This document shows, in pieces, positions 1-5,811 of a stretch of DNA of 12,459 nt (within the stretch, counting starts at the first letter, position 1; every line of letters begins with the position of its first letter). The DNA is from CAYRUP01 sp964427485 (lineage in GTDB: Bacteria > Pseudomonadota > Gammaproteobacteria > DSM-16500): contig CAYRUP010000055.1 of NCBI GenBank assembly GCA_964427485.1, positions 1 through 12,459 on the forward strand. Reading direction: 5' to 3'. The notes under the pieces were generated by a model. It was not told the origin of the DNA. It worked only from the letters and a program-made list of their open reading frames with translations, and did no database searches. The position numbers and the translations under genes are program-made.

Positions 1-490
1 CGCGGCCACCTTGTTCGGGCGTGCATTCATCAAAAGCCATAATAATATCAGCACCAATTATTTTTTGTGCCTGGATGGAAGTTTCGGGTGTCAAATGAAT
101 AATTTGTCCCGTAATCGGATGCTTGAAATGCGCGCCTTTCGCGTCGATTTTGCAGATTTTGCCATTTTTCGAAAGACTAAATACTTGAAAACCACCACTG
201 TCAGTCAACATGGGTTTGTCCCAACCCATGAATTTATGCATGCCTCCCGCCTGTTGCAGCACCTCCAGGCCTGGCGCGCACAACATGTGATACGTATTGC
301 CACCTAAAATAATTTGACTGCCAGCAGCGCTTAAATCGGCGGGTGTCATGCAATTTACAAACGCGCGAGTCCCAACCGGCATAAAAGCGGGAGTCAAAAT
401 TTCGCCGTGCGCCGTCGTGATTTTGGTAACGCGAGCAGGTAATTCGGCGTGTTTTTTAATAACTTCAGTCTTGAATACGGATTGTATCAT
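1..490 (-). CDS. tgt: tRNA-guanine transglycosylase (queuine tRNA-ribosyltransferase), 5' part only
   Basis: The first 163 residues of a TGT-family enzyme, which swaps guanine 34 of GUN-anticodon tRNAs for preQ1 in queuosine synthesis; the gene runs off the left edge. Visible family motifs are TPAFMPVGTRAFV (33-45), NTYH (65-68), LTDSGGFQVFSL (95-106, with D97 the likely proton-acceptor Asp) and ADIIMAFDECTP (147-158, with D154 the likely base-binding Asp). The nucleophilic Asp and the zinc site lie outside the window. The start is the ATG at 490-488; no strong ribosome binding site precedes it, but a good promoter does. The sequence is less standard than E. coli Tgt: it has GG instead of a single G before NTYH, and a stretch around KICKIDAKGAHFKHP. 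It could therefore be a divergent Tgt subtype. Family assignment is confident; the exact tRNA substrate is inferred. Confidence 0.9.
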   Translation of the reverse strand, partial: MIQSVFKTEVIKKHAELPARVTKITTAHGEILTPAFMPVGTRAFVNCMTPADLSAAGSQIILGGNTYHMLCAPGLEVLQQAGGMHKFMGWDKPMLTDSGGFQVFSLSKNGKICKIDAKGAHFKHPITGQIIHLTPETSIQAQKIIGADIIMAFDECTPEQGGR

Positions 491-520
491 GATCTGTACT
501 AAACCTGGACAAAGGGTGCG

Positions 521-549
521 ATTATACCAGGTGTCATTCTTTTTTTAAA
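521..549 (-). promoter_or_regulatory. Predicted sigma-70 promoter of tgt
   Basis: On the minus strand, TTTAAA (549-544) is followed after 17 bp by TATAAT (526-521), preceded by TGG to give an extended -10. The expected transcript start is about 25 bases upstream of the tgt ATG. The -35 lies inside the last codons of the preceding minus-strand gene, so tgt does not depend on read-through from it. Confidence 0.6.
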
Positions 550-1328
550 AGATTCATTGTTAAAATAAAAGGCTCGGAGTCGATACTCAGCGAACCCATA
601 AAGGGGCAATCTAAACTAAAAATCAAATAAAAAGTCACACCAATAACGAGCGATGTGCCAAACAAAAGTGTTATCCAAATACCTAAGGTTTTAGCAACAA
701 ACAAACCATGAAACGAAAAAAGTACGAATGCCCCCGTAAAAAGCAGTGGCCAAATGGCTTTCGCACTGTCGCCGCGTGCAATCAAAATACGCGTACGACG
801 CGCGTCCAGCCAACGCGTGAGTAAAGATAAGATTTGGTCGAACATAACTGAATTTGTTTCATTTTCTAATGCAATTTTTTGGACGAGATGAATAATGTTT
901 TGCGCCGCATTGTGATTTTGTTCACGAAGATTAATGATGCTATTAGTGAAATTTTTTAATGCTGACCATTCTTGTTCAATGACAAATTTTGCATAGGTGA
1001 AAACAGCTTCGCGTAAATCTTGATTTTTTTTGTTTAACGTATCCAGCATATGCACTAAATCCAAAAGCGCATAGGCTTCATTCTGTACGGATGCGCCGGC
1101 TTCAGTGAAATTTTGCCAGACGCCCCATAAAGTGAAGGTTAACAATATCGCATAAACTGTCCCCATCACTTGATAGACGGAAGAAATTAAATCCGTATTC
1201 GTTACTAATTGATGTTCATCAAAAAAAAGTCCACACAAAGTAGCCGCTGCAAAAGCAAAAGTAATGATCATTCCAATGATGAAAACAGCTTGAATTTTTC
1301 CGGGCAATGACAAAATAAATGCGCGCAT
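534..1328 (-). CDS. DUF4239 family membrane protein
   Basis: A 264-residue integral membrane protein that fits the bestrophin-like DUF4239 family. It has two N-terminal hydrophobic segments (about 14-35 and 50-72), a long soluble middle region rich in Glu, Asn and Leu (about 75-190) containing the family-like NEAYALLDL, YAKFVIEQEW and RRTR stretches, two C-terminal membrane segments (about 192-212 and 216-238), and a final LDCPFMGSLSID motif that resembles the family's conserved end. No enzyme is known for this family, and transport or channel activity is speculative. The ATG at 1328 is preceded by a good AAGGA ribosome binding site. It is divergent from the OMP gene, with 70 bp between them, and upstream of tgt on the same strand. 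Confidence 0.72.
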   Translation of the reverse strand: MRAFILSLPGKIQAVFIIGMIITFAFAAATLCGLFFDEHQLVTNTDLISSVYQVMGTVYAILLTFTLWGVWQNFTEAGASVQNEAYALLDLVHMLDTLNKKNQDLREAVFTYAKFVIEQEWSALKNFTNSIINLREQNHNAAQNIIHLVQKIALENETNSVMFDQILSLLTRWLDARRTRILIARGDSAKAIWPLLFTGAFVLFSFHGLFVAKTLGIWITLLFGTSLVIGVTFYLIFSLDCPFMGSLSIDSEPFILTMNLLKKE

Positions 1329-1398
1329 AAAAATCCTTTTTTAATATGAATTTATGTAATATCATGCATTTGTTTCTAAAATATATAAAGGGAATTAT

Positions 1399-2463
1399 AT
1401 GTCAGGAAAAAAATCCATTGGAGTGTTATCCGCACTCACACTTGTTTTAACTTCAACAGCAGCTACAGCTGCTACCACGATTGGGGTCATGCTTCCAGAT
1501 ACAGCGCCAGGCTATGAATTGAGTGTCACTGCATTGGCATTAAAGCCAAGTGCAAATAATTTAAATTATGTGATTTTTAATAAAGAATTACCAGCGCAGA
1601 CCCCCACTTGGCGAGAAAACGAATTGATGCCATCTTATACCGGGGCATTTGCAGTAGCGGCTTCGCGAATATATCCTGAAGGCAGAGATGTTCATCTTGA
1701 ATGGACACACTTACATAGTAATACATCGGCTACGACCGTCGCTCCCAATTTTAATTTCTTTGTCGGACCCGATTTTGAAATTGGTCCTGATTCGCTTCCA
1801 GCTCACAATGCAACAGGTAATGCGGTATTTGAATATGATGTCGTGAATTTGGATGTAGGCCAACGCGTACTTTTTGGTGATCATGTCCAAATGCGTTTTT
1901 TTGGCGGTTTAAGCAATGGTTATCTTCGAGAACAAGTCACAGCGACGTATTCGGGAAATTTAACGGGAGCCATTCCTGGCCCCTTTAGTATTCGTCAACG
2001 AATCAAATCCAGCTTTATCGGTATAGGCCCACGCTTTGGTGCAGAAGCCAACTATTGGATGGATAATGGTTTTGGTTTCATGGGAGAAGCGGCTGTTTCA
2101 GCGTTGATTGGTTCATCTTATACAAAAAGCGGTTACATCAGCCAATCACCCATACTGCTAGCACTGTATGGGCAGCAAACAAATTTTCAAACCATTGCTG
2201 ATCAAACCGTCAAACAAGTCATCCCGGGATTGGATGCAAAACTCGCTGTTAATTATCGTCATACTTATCAGCATAATTCTGTTCTCACCGTGAGTTTAGG
2301 TTATGAAGCGGCTGTGTATATTAATGCGATTGCGCAATATACGCCTCAATCAGTGGTTGTGCCCATGGATATAGGCGGCATATTTGTTGCAACGATGGCG
2401 AATAAACAAAGTAATTACAGTGTTCAAGGTCCATTTTTGCAAGCGTCTATTGGATTTGCTTGA
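1399..2463 (+). CDS. Legionella-type major outer membrane protein (beta-barrel porin-like)
   Basis: A 354-residue predicted outer membrane protein with a clear Sec signal peptide (MSGKK, a hydrophobic core, likely cut after ATA at residue 24). The mature part resembles the Legionella_OMP family (PF05150). It starts with GYELSVTALALKPSANNLNY, followed by a central EYDVVNLDVGQRVLFGDHVQMRFF-like region (read across 144-167) and SFIGIGPRFGAEANYW (about 205-220), then alternating amphipathic beta strands to the end. The last residues are SIGFA, so the usual terminal aromatic is followed by one Ala. In Legionella, proteins of this family are abundant porins that also take part in host-cell attachment; the same role here is inferred. 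The ATG has an AAAGGGAA ribosome binding site at 1387-1394. The next gene, coq7, starts 35 bp downstream. Confidence 0.75.
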   Translation: MSGKKSIGVLSALTLVLTSTAATAATTIGVMLPDTAPGYELSVTALALKPSANNLNYVIFNKELPAQTPTWRENELMPSYTGAFAVAASRIYPEGRDVHLEWTHLHSNTSATTVAPNFNFFVGPDFEIGPDSLPAHNATGNAVFEYDVVNLDVGQRVLFGDHVQMRFFGGLSNGYLREQVTATYSGNLTGAIPGPFSIRQRIKSSFIGIGPRFGAEANYWMDNGFGFMGEAAVSALIGSSYTKSGYISQSPILLALYGQQTNFQTIADQTVKQVIPGLDAKLAVNYRHTYQHNSVLTVSLGYEAAVYINAIAQYTPQSVVVPMDIGGIFVATMANKQSNYSVQGPFLQASIGFA

Positions 2464-2470
2464 TCACGGG

Positions 2471-2476
2471 TATAAT
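2471..2476 (+). promoter_or_regulatory. Candidate -10 box for coq7
   Basis: A perfect TATAAT stands 22 bp before the preferred coq7 ATG, just after the OMP stop. The best upstream partner is TTGGAT at 2450-2455 with a short 15-bp spacer, so the -35 is weak. If used, transcription would start near 2483. That would exclude the upstream in-frame TTG (2460) and ATG (2475) as starts and support the ATG at 2499. Confidence 0.35.
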
Positions 2477-2498
2477 GCTGGTTTTTGCTGGAAATGAA

Positions 2499-3146
2499 AT
2501 GTCCCAAGATCGTCATTACACATTTATCGATACATTATGCTTAAGTGTAGATCAAGCTTTGCGCGCGGTATTAGCGAATGCAAAAACCACCGCGCGAGTT
2601 TATCCAGCCAAAGAGATGAGCGAACCCGCTTTAACGCCAGAACAACGTAAACATTCTGCTGCCTTGATGCGGGTTAATCATGCGGGCGAAGTGTGTGCGC
2701 AAGCACTTTATCACGGACAGAGTTTGGTTTCACGACGACGTGATATTAAAGAAAAATTACAAGCTGCTGCGATGGAAGAAGGCGATCATTTAGCTTGGTG
2801 TAATGAACGTTTGGTTGAACTGGGCAGTCATACGAGTTATCTCAATCCTTTTTGGTATGCGGGGTCATTTGCGATTGGGTTGACGGCAGGCATTGTTGGC
2901 GATCAATGGAGCTTGGGATTTTTAGCGGAAACGGAAAATCAGGTTGTGCGGCATTTGGAAAAACATTTGCAATTATTACCGACCGCAGACAAAAAAAGTT
3001 ATCAAATTTTGCAGAAAATGCGCCAGGATGAAGCGGAGCATCGTGACTATGCATTGGCTTCCGGCGCTTTAGTTTTACCGCGGTGGATAAAAAAAATAAT
3101 GCAGGTGACATCGGGGGTGATGGTTAGGACGGCGTATTGGTTTTGA
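2499..3146 (+). CDS. coq7: 3-demethoxyubiquinol 3-hydroxylase (COQ7-type di-iron hydroxylase)
   Basis: A carboxylate-bridged di-iron monooxygenase that adds the C6 hydroxyl in ubiquinone synthesis, as a peripheral membrane protein. All six iron ligands of the family are visible: E64 in NHAGE, the E94/H97 pair in EEGDH, E146 in AETENQ, and the E178/H181 pair in DEAEH. The ending TSGVMVRTAYWF is the usual COQ7 C-terminus, so the gene is intact at 215 residues, the normal bacterial length. The ATG at 2499 is chosen because GGAA sits 6 bases upstream and MSQDRHYTFIDTL matches typical COQ7 N-termini. In-frame starts at 2475 (ATG) and 2460 (TTG, overlapping the OMP stop) are less likely. Many gammaproteobacteria use this enzyme where E. 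coli uses the flavoprotein UbiF. Confidence 0.95.
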   Translation: MSQDRHYTFIDTLCLSVDQALRAVLANAKTTARVYPAKEMSEPALTPEQRKHSAALMRVNHAGEVCAQALYHGQSLVSRRRDIKEKLQAAAMEEGDHLAWCNERLVELGSHTSYLNPFWYAGSFAIGLTAGIVGDQWSLGFLAETENQVVRHLEKHLQLLPTADKKSYQILQKMRQDEAEHRDYALASGALVLPRWIKKIMQVTSGVMVRTAYWF

Positions 3147-3324
3147 ACCCTCATCCCCAGCCCTTCTCCCGTAAACGGGAGAAGGGAGTACTTCGCTTAG
3201 CTCTCTCTCCCGCTTGCAGGAGAAAGGAGTACTTCGCTTAGCTCTCTCTCCCGCTTGCAGGAGAAAGGAGTACTTCACTTAGCTCCCTTCTCCCGCTTGC
3301 GGGAGAAGGGCTGGGGATGAGGGT
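3147..3324. repeat. Palindromic intergenic element with perfect 25-bp inverted ends
   Basis: A 178-bp element that begins on the base after the coq7 stop and ends 21 bp before the next gene. The ends, 3147-3171 (beginning ACCCTCATCCCCAGCCC) and 3300-3324, are perfect 25-bp inverted repeats. The interior consists of tandem copies of a 41-bp unit that itself carries the stem sequence. It has no coding capacity of its own, so it resembles a MITE or REP-like dispersed element. It could also end coq7 transcripts as a large hairpin. Its GC content is far above that of its surroundings. Confidence 0.85.
3187..3309. repeat. Three tandem 41-bp units inside the palindromic element
   Basis: Units start at 3187, 3228 and 3269, each beginning AGTACTTC(G/A)CTTAGCTC. 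The first two are identical over about 40 bases. The third differs by a G-to-A change and by CTCCCTTCTCCC in place of CTCTCTCTCCC. Each unit ends in a partial stem (CTCCCGCTTGCAGGAGAAAG), so the element is a nest of small hairpins inside a large one, probably grown by unit duplication. Confidence 0.85.
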
Positions 3325-3345
3325 AAAAATTTCTAGGTACAAAAC

Positions 3346-4845
3346 ATGACATCTAACCACAAATTTTTTTTTTCCATTTTAATTTCAACATCTCTACTTC
3401 TTAATCAAGCTTCAGCAGCAAATTCGCTTGATGATGCTTTCAAACTAACGCAGTTAATCAACAAAAATACTTACTTCAAAGACGAAAATAATCGTACCGT
3501 TATTTTGCACGGTCTCAATGAAGTTAACAAAAGACCACCTTATACACCGGATAGCATTGGATTTGATTTAAATAGCATTCATTTTTTCAAAACCTACGGC
3601 TTTAATGTCGTTAGATTAGGCGTGTATTGGAGTGCGATTGAACCAACCCCGGGTTTTTATGATGAAATTTATCTTTATAGAATTAAACAAACGATCAATT
3701 TACTACACCAAAATGAAATTTATACATTAATTGATTTTCATGAAGATGCTTTTAGTGCAAAACACGAGAGCGGTTTAGGCGCCCCCATATGGGCTGCGCT
3801 TTCTACCGATGAAACAGGCGTCGATCCCGGTTTTCCTCTTAATCTTTTAGGCGGCGAAAAAGGCATTAGTCTTGCGACGGATCAAGATTTTGAAGCTTTT
3901 TGGCAAAACCAATCCGGTCCGCAGGGAAAGTTATTGCAACAAAGTTATAACGACATGGTGAAGGTCGTGAGCCATTATTTTTTACAGACACCCGGCATCA
4001 TTGGCTATGAAATTATGAATGAACCTTTCCCAGGCGTCGCATGGGAGCTATGTCATAATTCGACTGAAAAATTTCGAGTGGGTTGTGATGAATTTGATAT
4101 GGGTATTCTTTCGAGATTTTATACGAGTGTGATAAATTCAATTAGAACCGTAGATAAAAAAAGAATTATATTTTATGAACCCAATGTATTTTTTGGCGTG
4201 GGCGCGCCGAGTTTTGTCATGCCTCCTAAGGATAATAATTTAGGTTTTAGCTTTCATAATTATTATAATGAAAATCCCAAACAAGTTTATGATTATGCAA
4301 AACAGCACGTAACAGTCACACGCTCAGTACCTTTTATGACGGAATTTGGTGCGGCAACAGCGAATACGAATCAATTAAAACAAATTGTCGATTTAGCAGA
4401 TCAATATCAAATGTCTTGGATAGAATGGGCTTTTACGAATGATCCTATTTACAAATTTTCACATGTGCCTGGCGTGCCCAACGATCCTAAACAACAAGGA
4501 ATTGTCTATGATGCGTGCTTCCCATTAAAAAATAAGAATGTCAAATGGGATCGCTTGTATGCCATAGCACGGGTTTATCCACAAGTGGTTGCAGGTGATA
4601 TAAAAGAATATCAATTTATTTCGAGCACGAAATTATTTACATTAAAATTCGTTATAAAAAATTCGAGTGGAAAAAAGATCAGTACAAATCCTTATAGTAA
4701 AATTGCTATTCCTCGTTTCATCTATCCAAATGGTTATAAAATACAAATTCAAGGCGCAAGTGTTGTGCCAATGCGAAATAAAAATTATTTAATCCTAAAA
4801 AATGACGATAAAGCGGATGAAGTGGATGTGGTTATTTTTGCTTAG
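3346..4845 (+). CDS. Secreted GH5 glycosidase, endoglycoceramidase-like
   Basis: A 499-residue protein with a signal peptide (MTSNHK, a hydrophobic core, likely cut near QASA at 24). A glycoside hydrolase family 5 barrel follows (about 45-375): NRTVILHGLNEVN (49-61), GFNVVRLGVYWSAIEP (85-100), LIDFHEDAFS (128-137), the acid/base Glu E226 in YEIMNEPFPG, H304 in FSFHNYY, the nucleophile E333 in FMTEFGA, and WIEWAF (358-363). A C-terminal beta domain starts at YPQVVAG (411-417). The spacing and the NEPFPG and GVYWSAIEPTPG motifs fit endoglycoceramidases (EC 3.2.1.123), which cut the link between glycan and ceramide in glycosphingolipids, rather than plain cellulases. The substrate is inferred. 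An AGG stands 8 bases before the ATG, and the repeat element lies immediately upstream, leaving little room for a promoter outside it. The gene is AT-rich and may be an acquired host-interaction factor. Confidence 0.8.
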   Translation: MTSNHKFFFSILISTSLLLNQASAANSLDDAFKLTQLINKNTYFKDENNRTVILHGLNEVNKRPPYTPDSIGFDLNSIHFFKTYGFNVVRLGVYWSAIEPTPGFYDEIYLYRIKQTINLLHQNEIYTLIDFHEDAFSAKHESGLGAPIWAALSTDETGVDPGFPLNLLGGEKGISLATDQDFEAFWQNQSGPQGKLLQQSYNDMVKVVSHYFLQTPGIIGYEIMNEPFPGVAWELCHNSTEKFRVGCDEFDMGILSRFYTSVINSIRTVDKKRIIFYEPNVFFGVGAPSFVMPPKDNNLGFSFHNYYNENPKQVYDYAKQHVTVTRSVPFMTEFGAATANTNQLKQIVDLADQYQMSWIEWAFTNDPIYKFSHVPGVPNDPKQQGIVYDACFPLKNKNVKWDRLYAIARVYPQVVAGDIKEYQFISSTKLFTLKFVIKNSSGKKISTNPYSKIAIPRFIYPNGYKIQIQGASVVPMRNKNYLILKNDDKADEVDVVIFA

Positions 4846-4980
4846 AAAAATTTTGTAGGGGCACGTTGCACGAAACAAAATGCTGCTTAGAAATCTTTCC
4901 CCTGGTCGGGCCACTGTGAAGCTAGCTCCGAACAGCCGCCAAGTAATCAATATTTGACCTATCGCATCTCATTTTTAGAA

Positions 4981-5295
4981 TTAAGCAGCTTTAGATTCAA
5001 GATGTACAATTTTCTTTATTCCAGACTTTCTTAACATGTCATTTAAAAATATTTCAACAAAAGCTTCGTATGGATAGCCTAAGGCACGAGCAATTTTGAT
5101 AGCCATTTCCAGGCTAATATTGGATTTGTCTTTTTCAATTGAATTAATAAATTGACGGGACACTTGCATGCGTTTAGCAAGTTCAGTTTGAGATATTTCA
5201 TCGCACTCTCGGATATCCCTAACAAATTCACCAAAGGAAGATTTAAGAACCTCTTTCAGTGCTTTTCGTGCAGATATAGTTTTCTTAGTAGTCAT
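4981..5295 (-). CDS. higA: XRE-family antitoxin, HigA-like
   Basis: A 104-residue DNA-binding antitoxin. It has a Cro/C1-type helix-turn-helix at about residues 34-73 (ISQTELAKRMQVSRQFINSI, then the LEMAIKIARALG helix) and a short C-terminal tail. Paired with the toxin just upstream, it should neutralise the toxin by binding it and repress the shared promoter. Its ATG lies inside the toxin gene, overlapping its 3' end by 11 bp, with GAGG 9 bases upstream inside the toxin codons, so translation is probably coupled. The toxin-first order is typical of HigBA modules. The family is confident; the name HigA is by gene order and fold rather than by close identity. Confidence 0.85.
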   Translation of the reverse strand: MTTKKTISARKALKEVLKSSFGEFVRDIRECDEISQTELAKRMQVSRQFINSIEKDKSNISLEMAIKIARALGYPYEAFVEIFLNDMLRKSGIKKIVHLESKAA

Positions 5296-5563
5296 GTGGC
5301 GTTACCTCTTCGATAAGTACAAATTCAATTTTATTATTGATAACTCGATAAATTGCTCTCCATTGCTTATTAAGACGGATAGAGCGTTGACCTTGTCTAT
5401 CGCCTTTTAAGGGTTCATCATGATATCCAGATATTTTTCTTATCTCGTTAAGCCCTCTTTCTTCAACTGCTGCAACCCAAGTAAAAAGTTTTTTCTTGAT
5501 CTGTAAAGGGATTTTATGAAGATTTTTCTTTACGTTAATAGCAACTTCTACAACCCTAATCAC
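5285..5563 (-). CDS. higB: RelE/HigB-family toxin
   Basis: A 92-residue toxin of the RelE/ParE superfamily, probably a ribosome-dependent mRNA endonuclease. Recognisable features are GYHDEPLKGDRQGQRSIRLN (46-65), QWRAIYRV (67-74) and the C-terminal strand FVLIEEVTPHDY (81-92), with the Arg/Lys/His/Tyr set typical of HigB-like toxins. It starts with GTG at 5563-5561, with AGGAG six bases upstream. An ATG overlaps this start by two bases but is followed at once by TGA, so it codes nothing. The gene is intact and has its own strong promoter. The antitoxin follows with an 11-bp overlap. Confidence 0.87.
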   Translation of the reverse strand: MIRVVEVAINVKKNLHKIPLQIKKKLFTWVAAVEERGLNEIRKISGYHDEPLKGDRQGQRSIRLNKQWRAIYRVINNKIEFVLIEEVTPHDY

Positions 5564-5585
5564 ATTAGTCTCCTGCTTTTATTTA

Positions 5586-5629
5586 ATATTAGAGTATGTT
5601 TTTGTATTTGTCAATAATATTTATTGACA
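5586..5629 (-). promoter_or_regulatory. Promoter and operator of the toxin-antitoxin pair
   Basis: On the minus strand, a consensus TTGACA (5614-5609), a 17-bp spacer and TAATAT (5591-5586) form a near-ideal sigma-70 promoter. The -35 is one end of a 21-bp inverted repeat at 5609-5629 (TGTCAATA, a 5-bp centre, TATTGACA), which is the expected binding site for the helix-turn-helix antitoxin. Bound antitoxin would block the -35, giving autorepression. Confidence 0.75.
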
Positions 5630-5649
5630 TGATATTTAAACGGCTTCTT

Positions 5650-5677
5650 CTAGTACGTTCCCGCGGGAACGTACTAG
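5650..5677. repeat. Perfect 28-bp GC-rich palindrome
   Basis: The half-site CTAGTACGTTCCCG is followed directly by its exact reverse complement, with no spacer. It stands out from the AT-rich flanks and lies between the toxin promoter and the preferred start of the glycosyltransferase-like gene. There is no T-run after it, so it is not a typical terminator. It could be an operator for a dimeric regulator, a recombination or att-like site, or a copy of a short dispersed palindromic element. Confidence 0.9.
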
Positions 5678-5811
5678 GCTTTTCCATTCTTGCTTTTTCT
5701 GTAATCATGATTTCTGTATATCATTTTCATACACTTTTTCTGGTAAAAACTGAATGGTTTGTGTTACAGTCGCTCGCGTTAAGTATAGCTCAAGTTTTAG
5801 ATGGATCTAAT

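Noticed and set aside
348..548. Plus-strand open frame over the start of tgt
   Set aside because: Antisense to a clear Tgt N-terminus, with no ribosome binding site or family resemblance.
2460..2498. Longer coq7 start at TTG 2460 or ATG 2475
   Set aside because: These add residues not seen in typical COQ7 N-termini, one overlaps the OMP stop, and a TATAAT lies on top of them; the ATG at 2499 has GGAA at the right distance.
2842..3278. Minus-strand open frames across coq7 and the palindromic repeat
   Set aside because: They are antisense to a well-conserved gene or are made of the low-complexity repeat; no recognisable protein features.
3187..3309. CRISPR array
   Set aside because: The 41-bp units are directly contiguous without unique spacers and contain the stem of the surrounding palindrome, so this is a tandem repeat inside a palindromic element.
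4846..4980. Possible terminator or small RNA after the GH5 gene
   Set aside because: ATTTTGT and ACAAAAT can pair over an 18-base loop, but the stem is only 7 bp and AT-rich with no T-run after it; nothing else convincing was seen in this 135-bp gap.
5596..5811. Upstream in-frame extension of the glycosyltransferase-like gene with one membrane segment
   Set aside because: The ATG at 5596 and the one at 5629 have no ribosome binding site, and this stretch contains the toxin promoter/operator and the 28-bp palindrome. The ATG at 5812 has a GGA at proper spacing and begins at a natural first beta strand. Kept as an alternative only.
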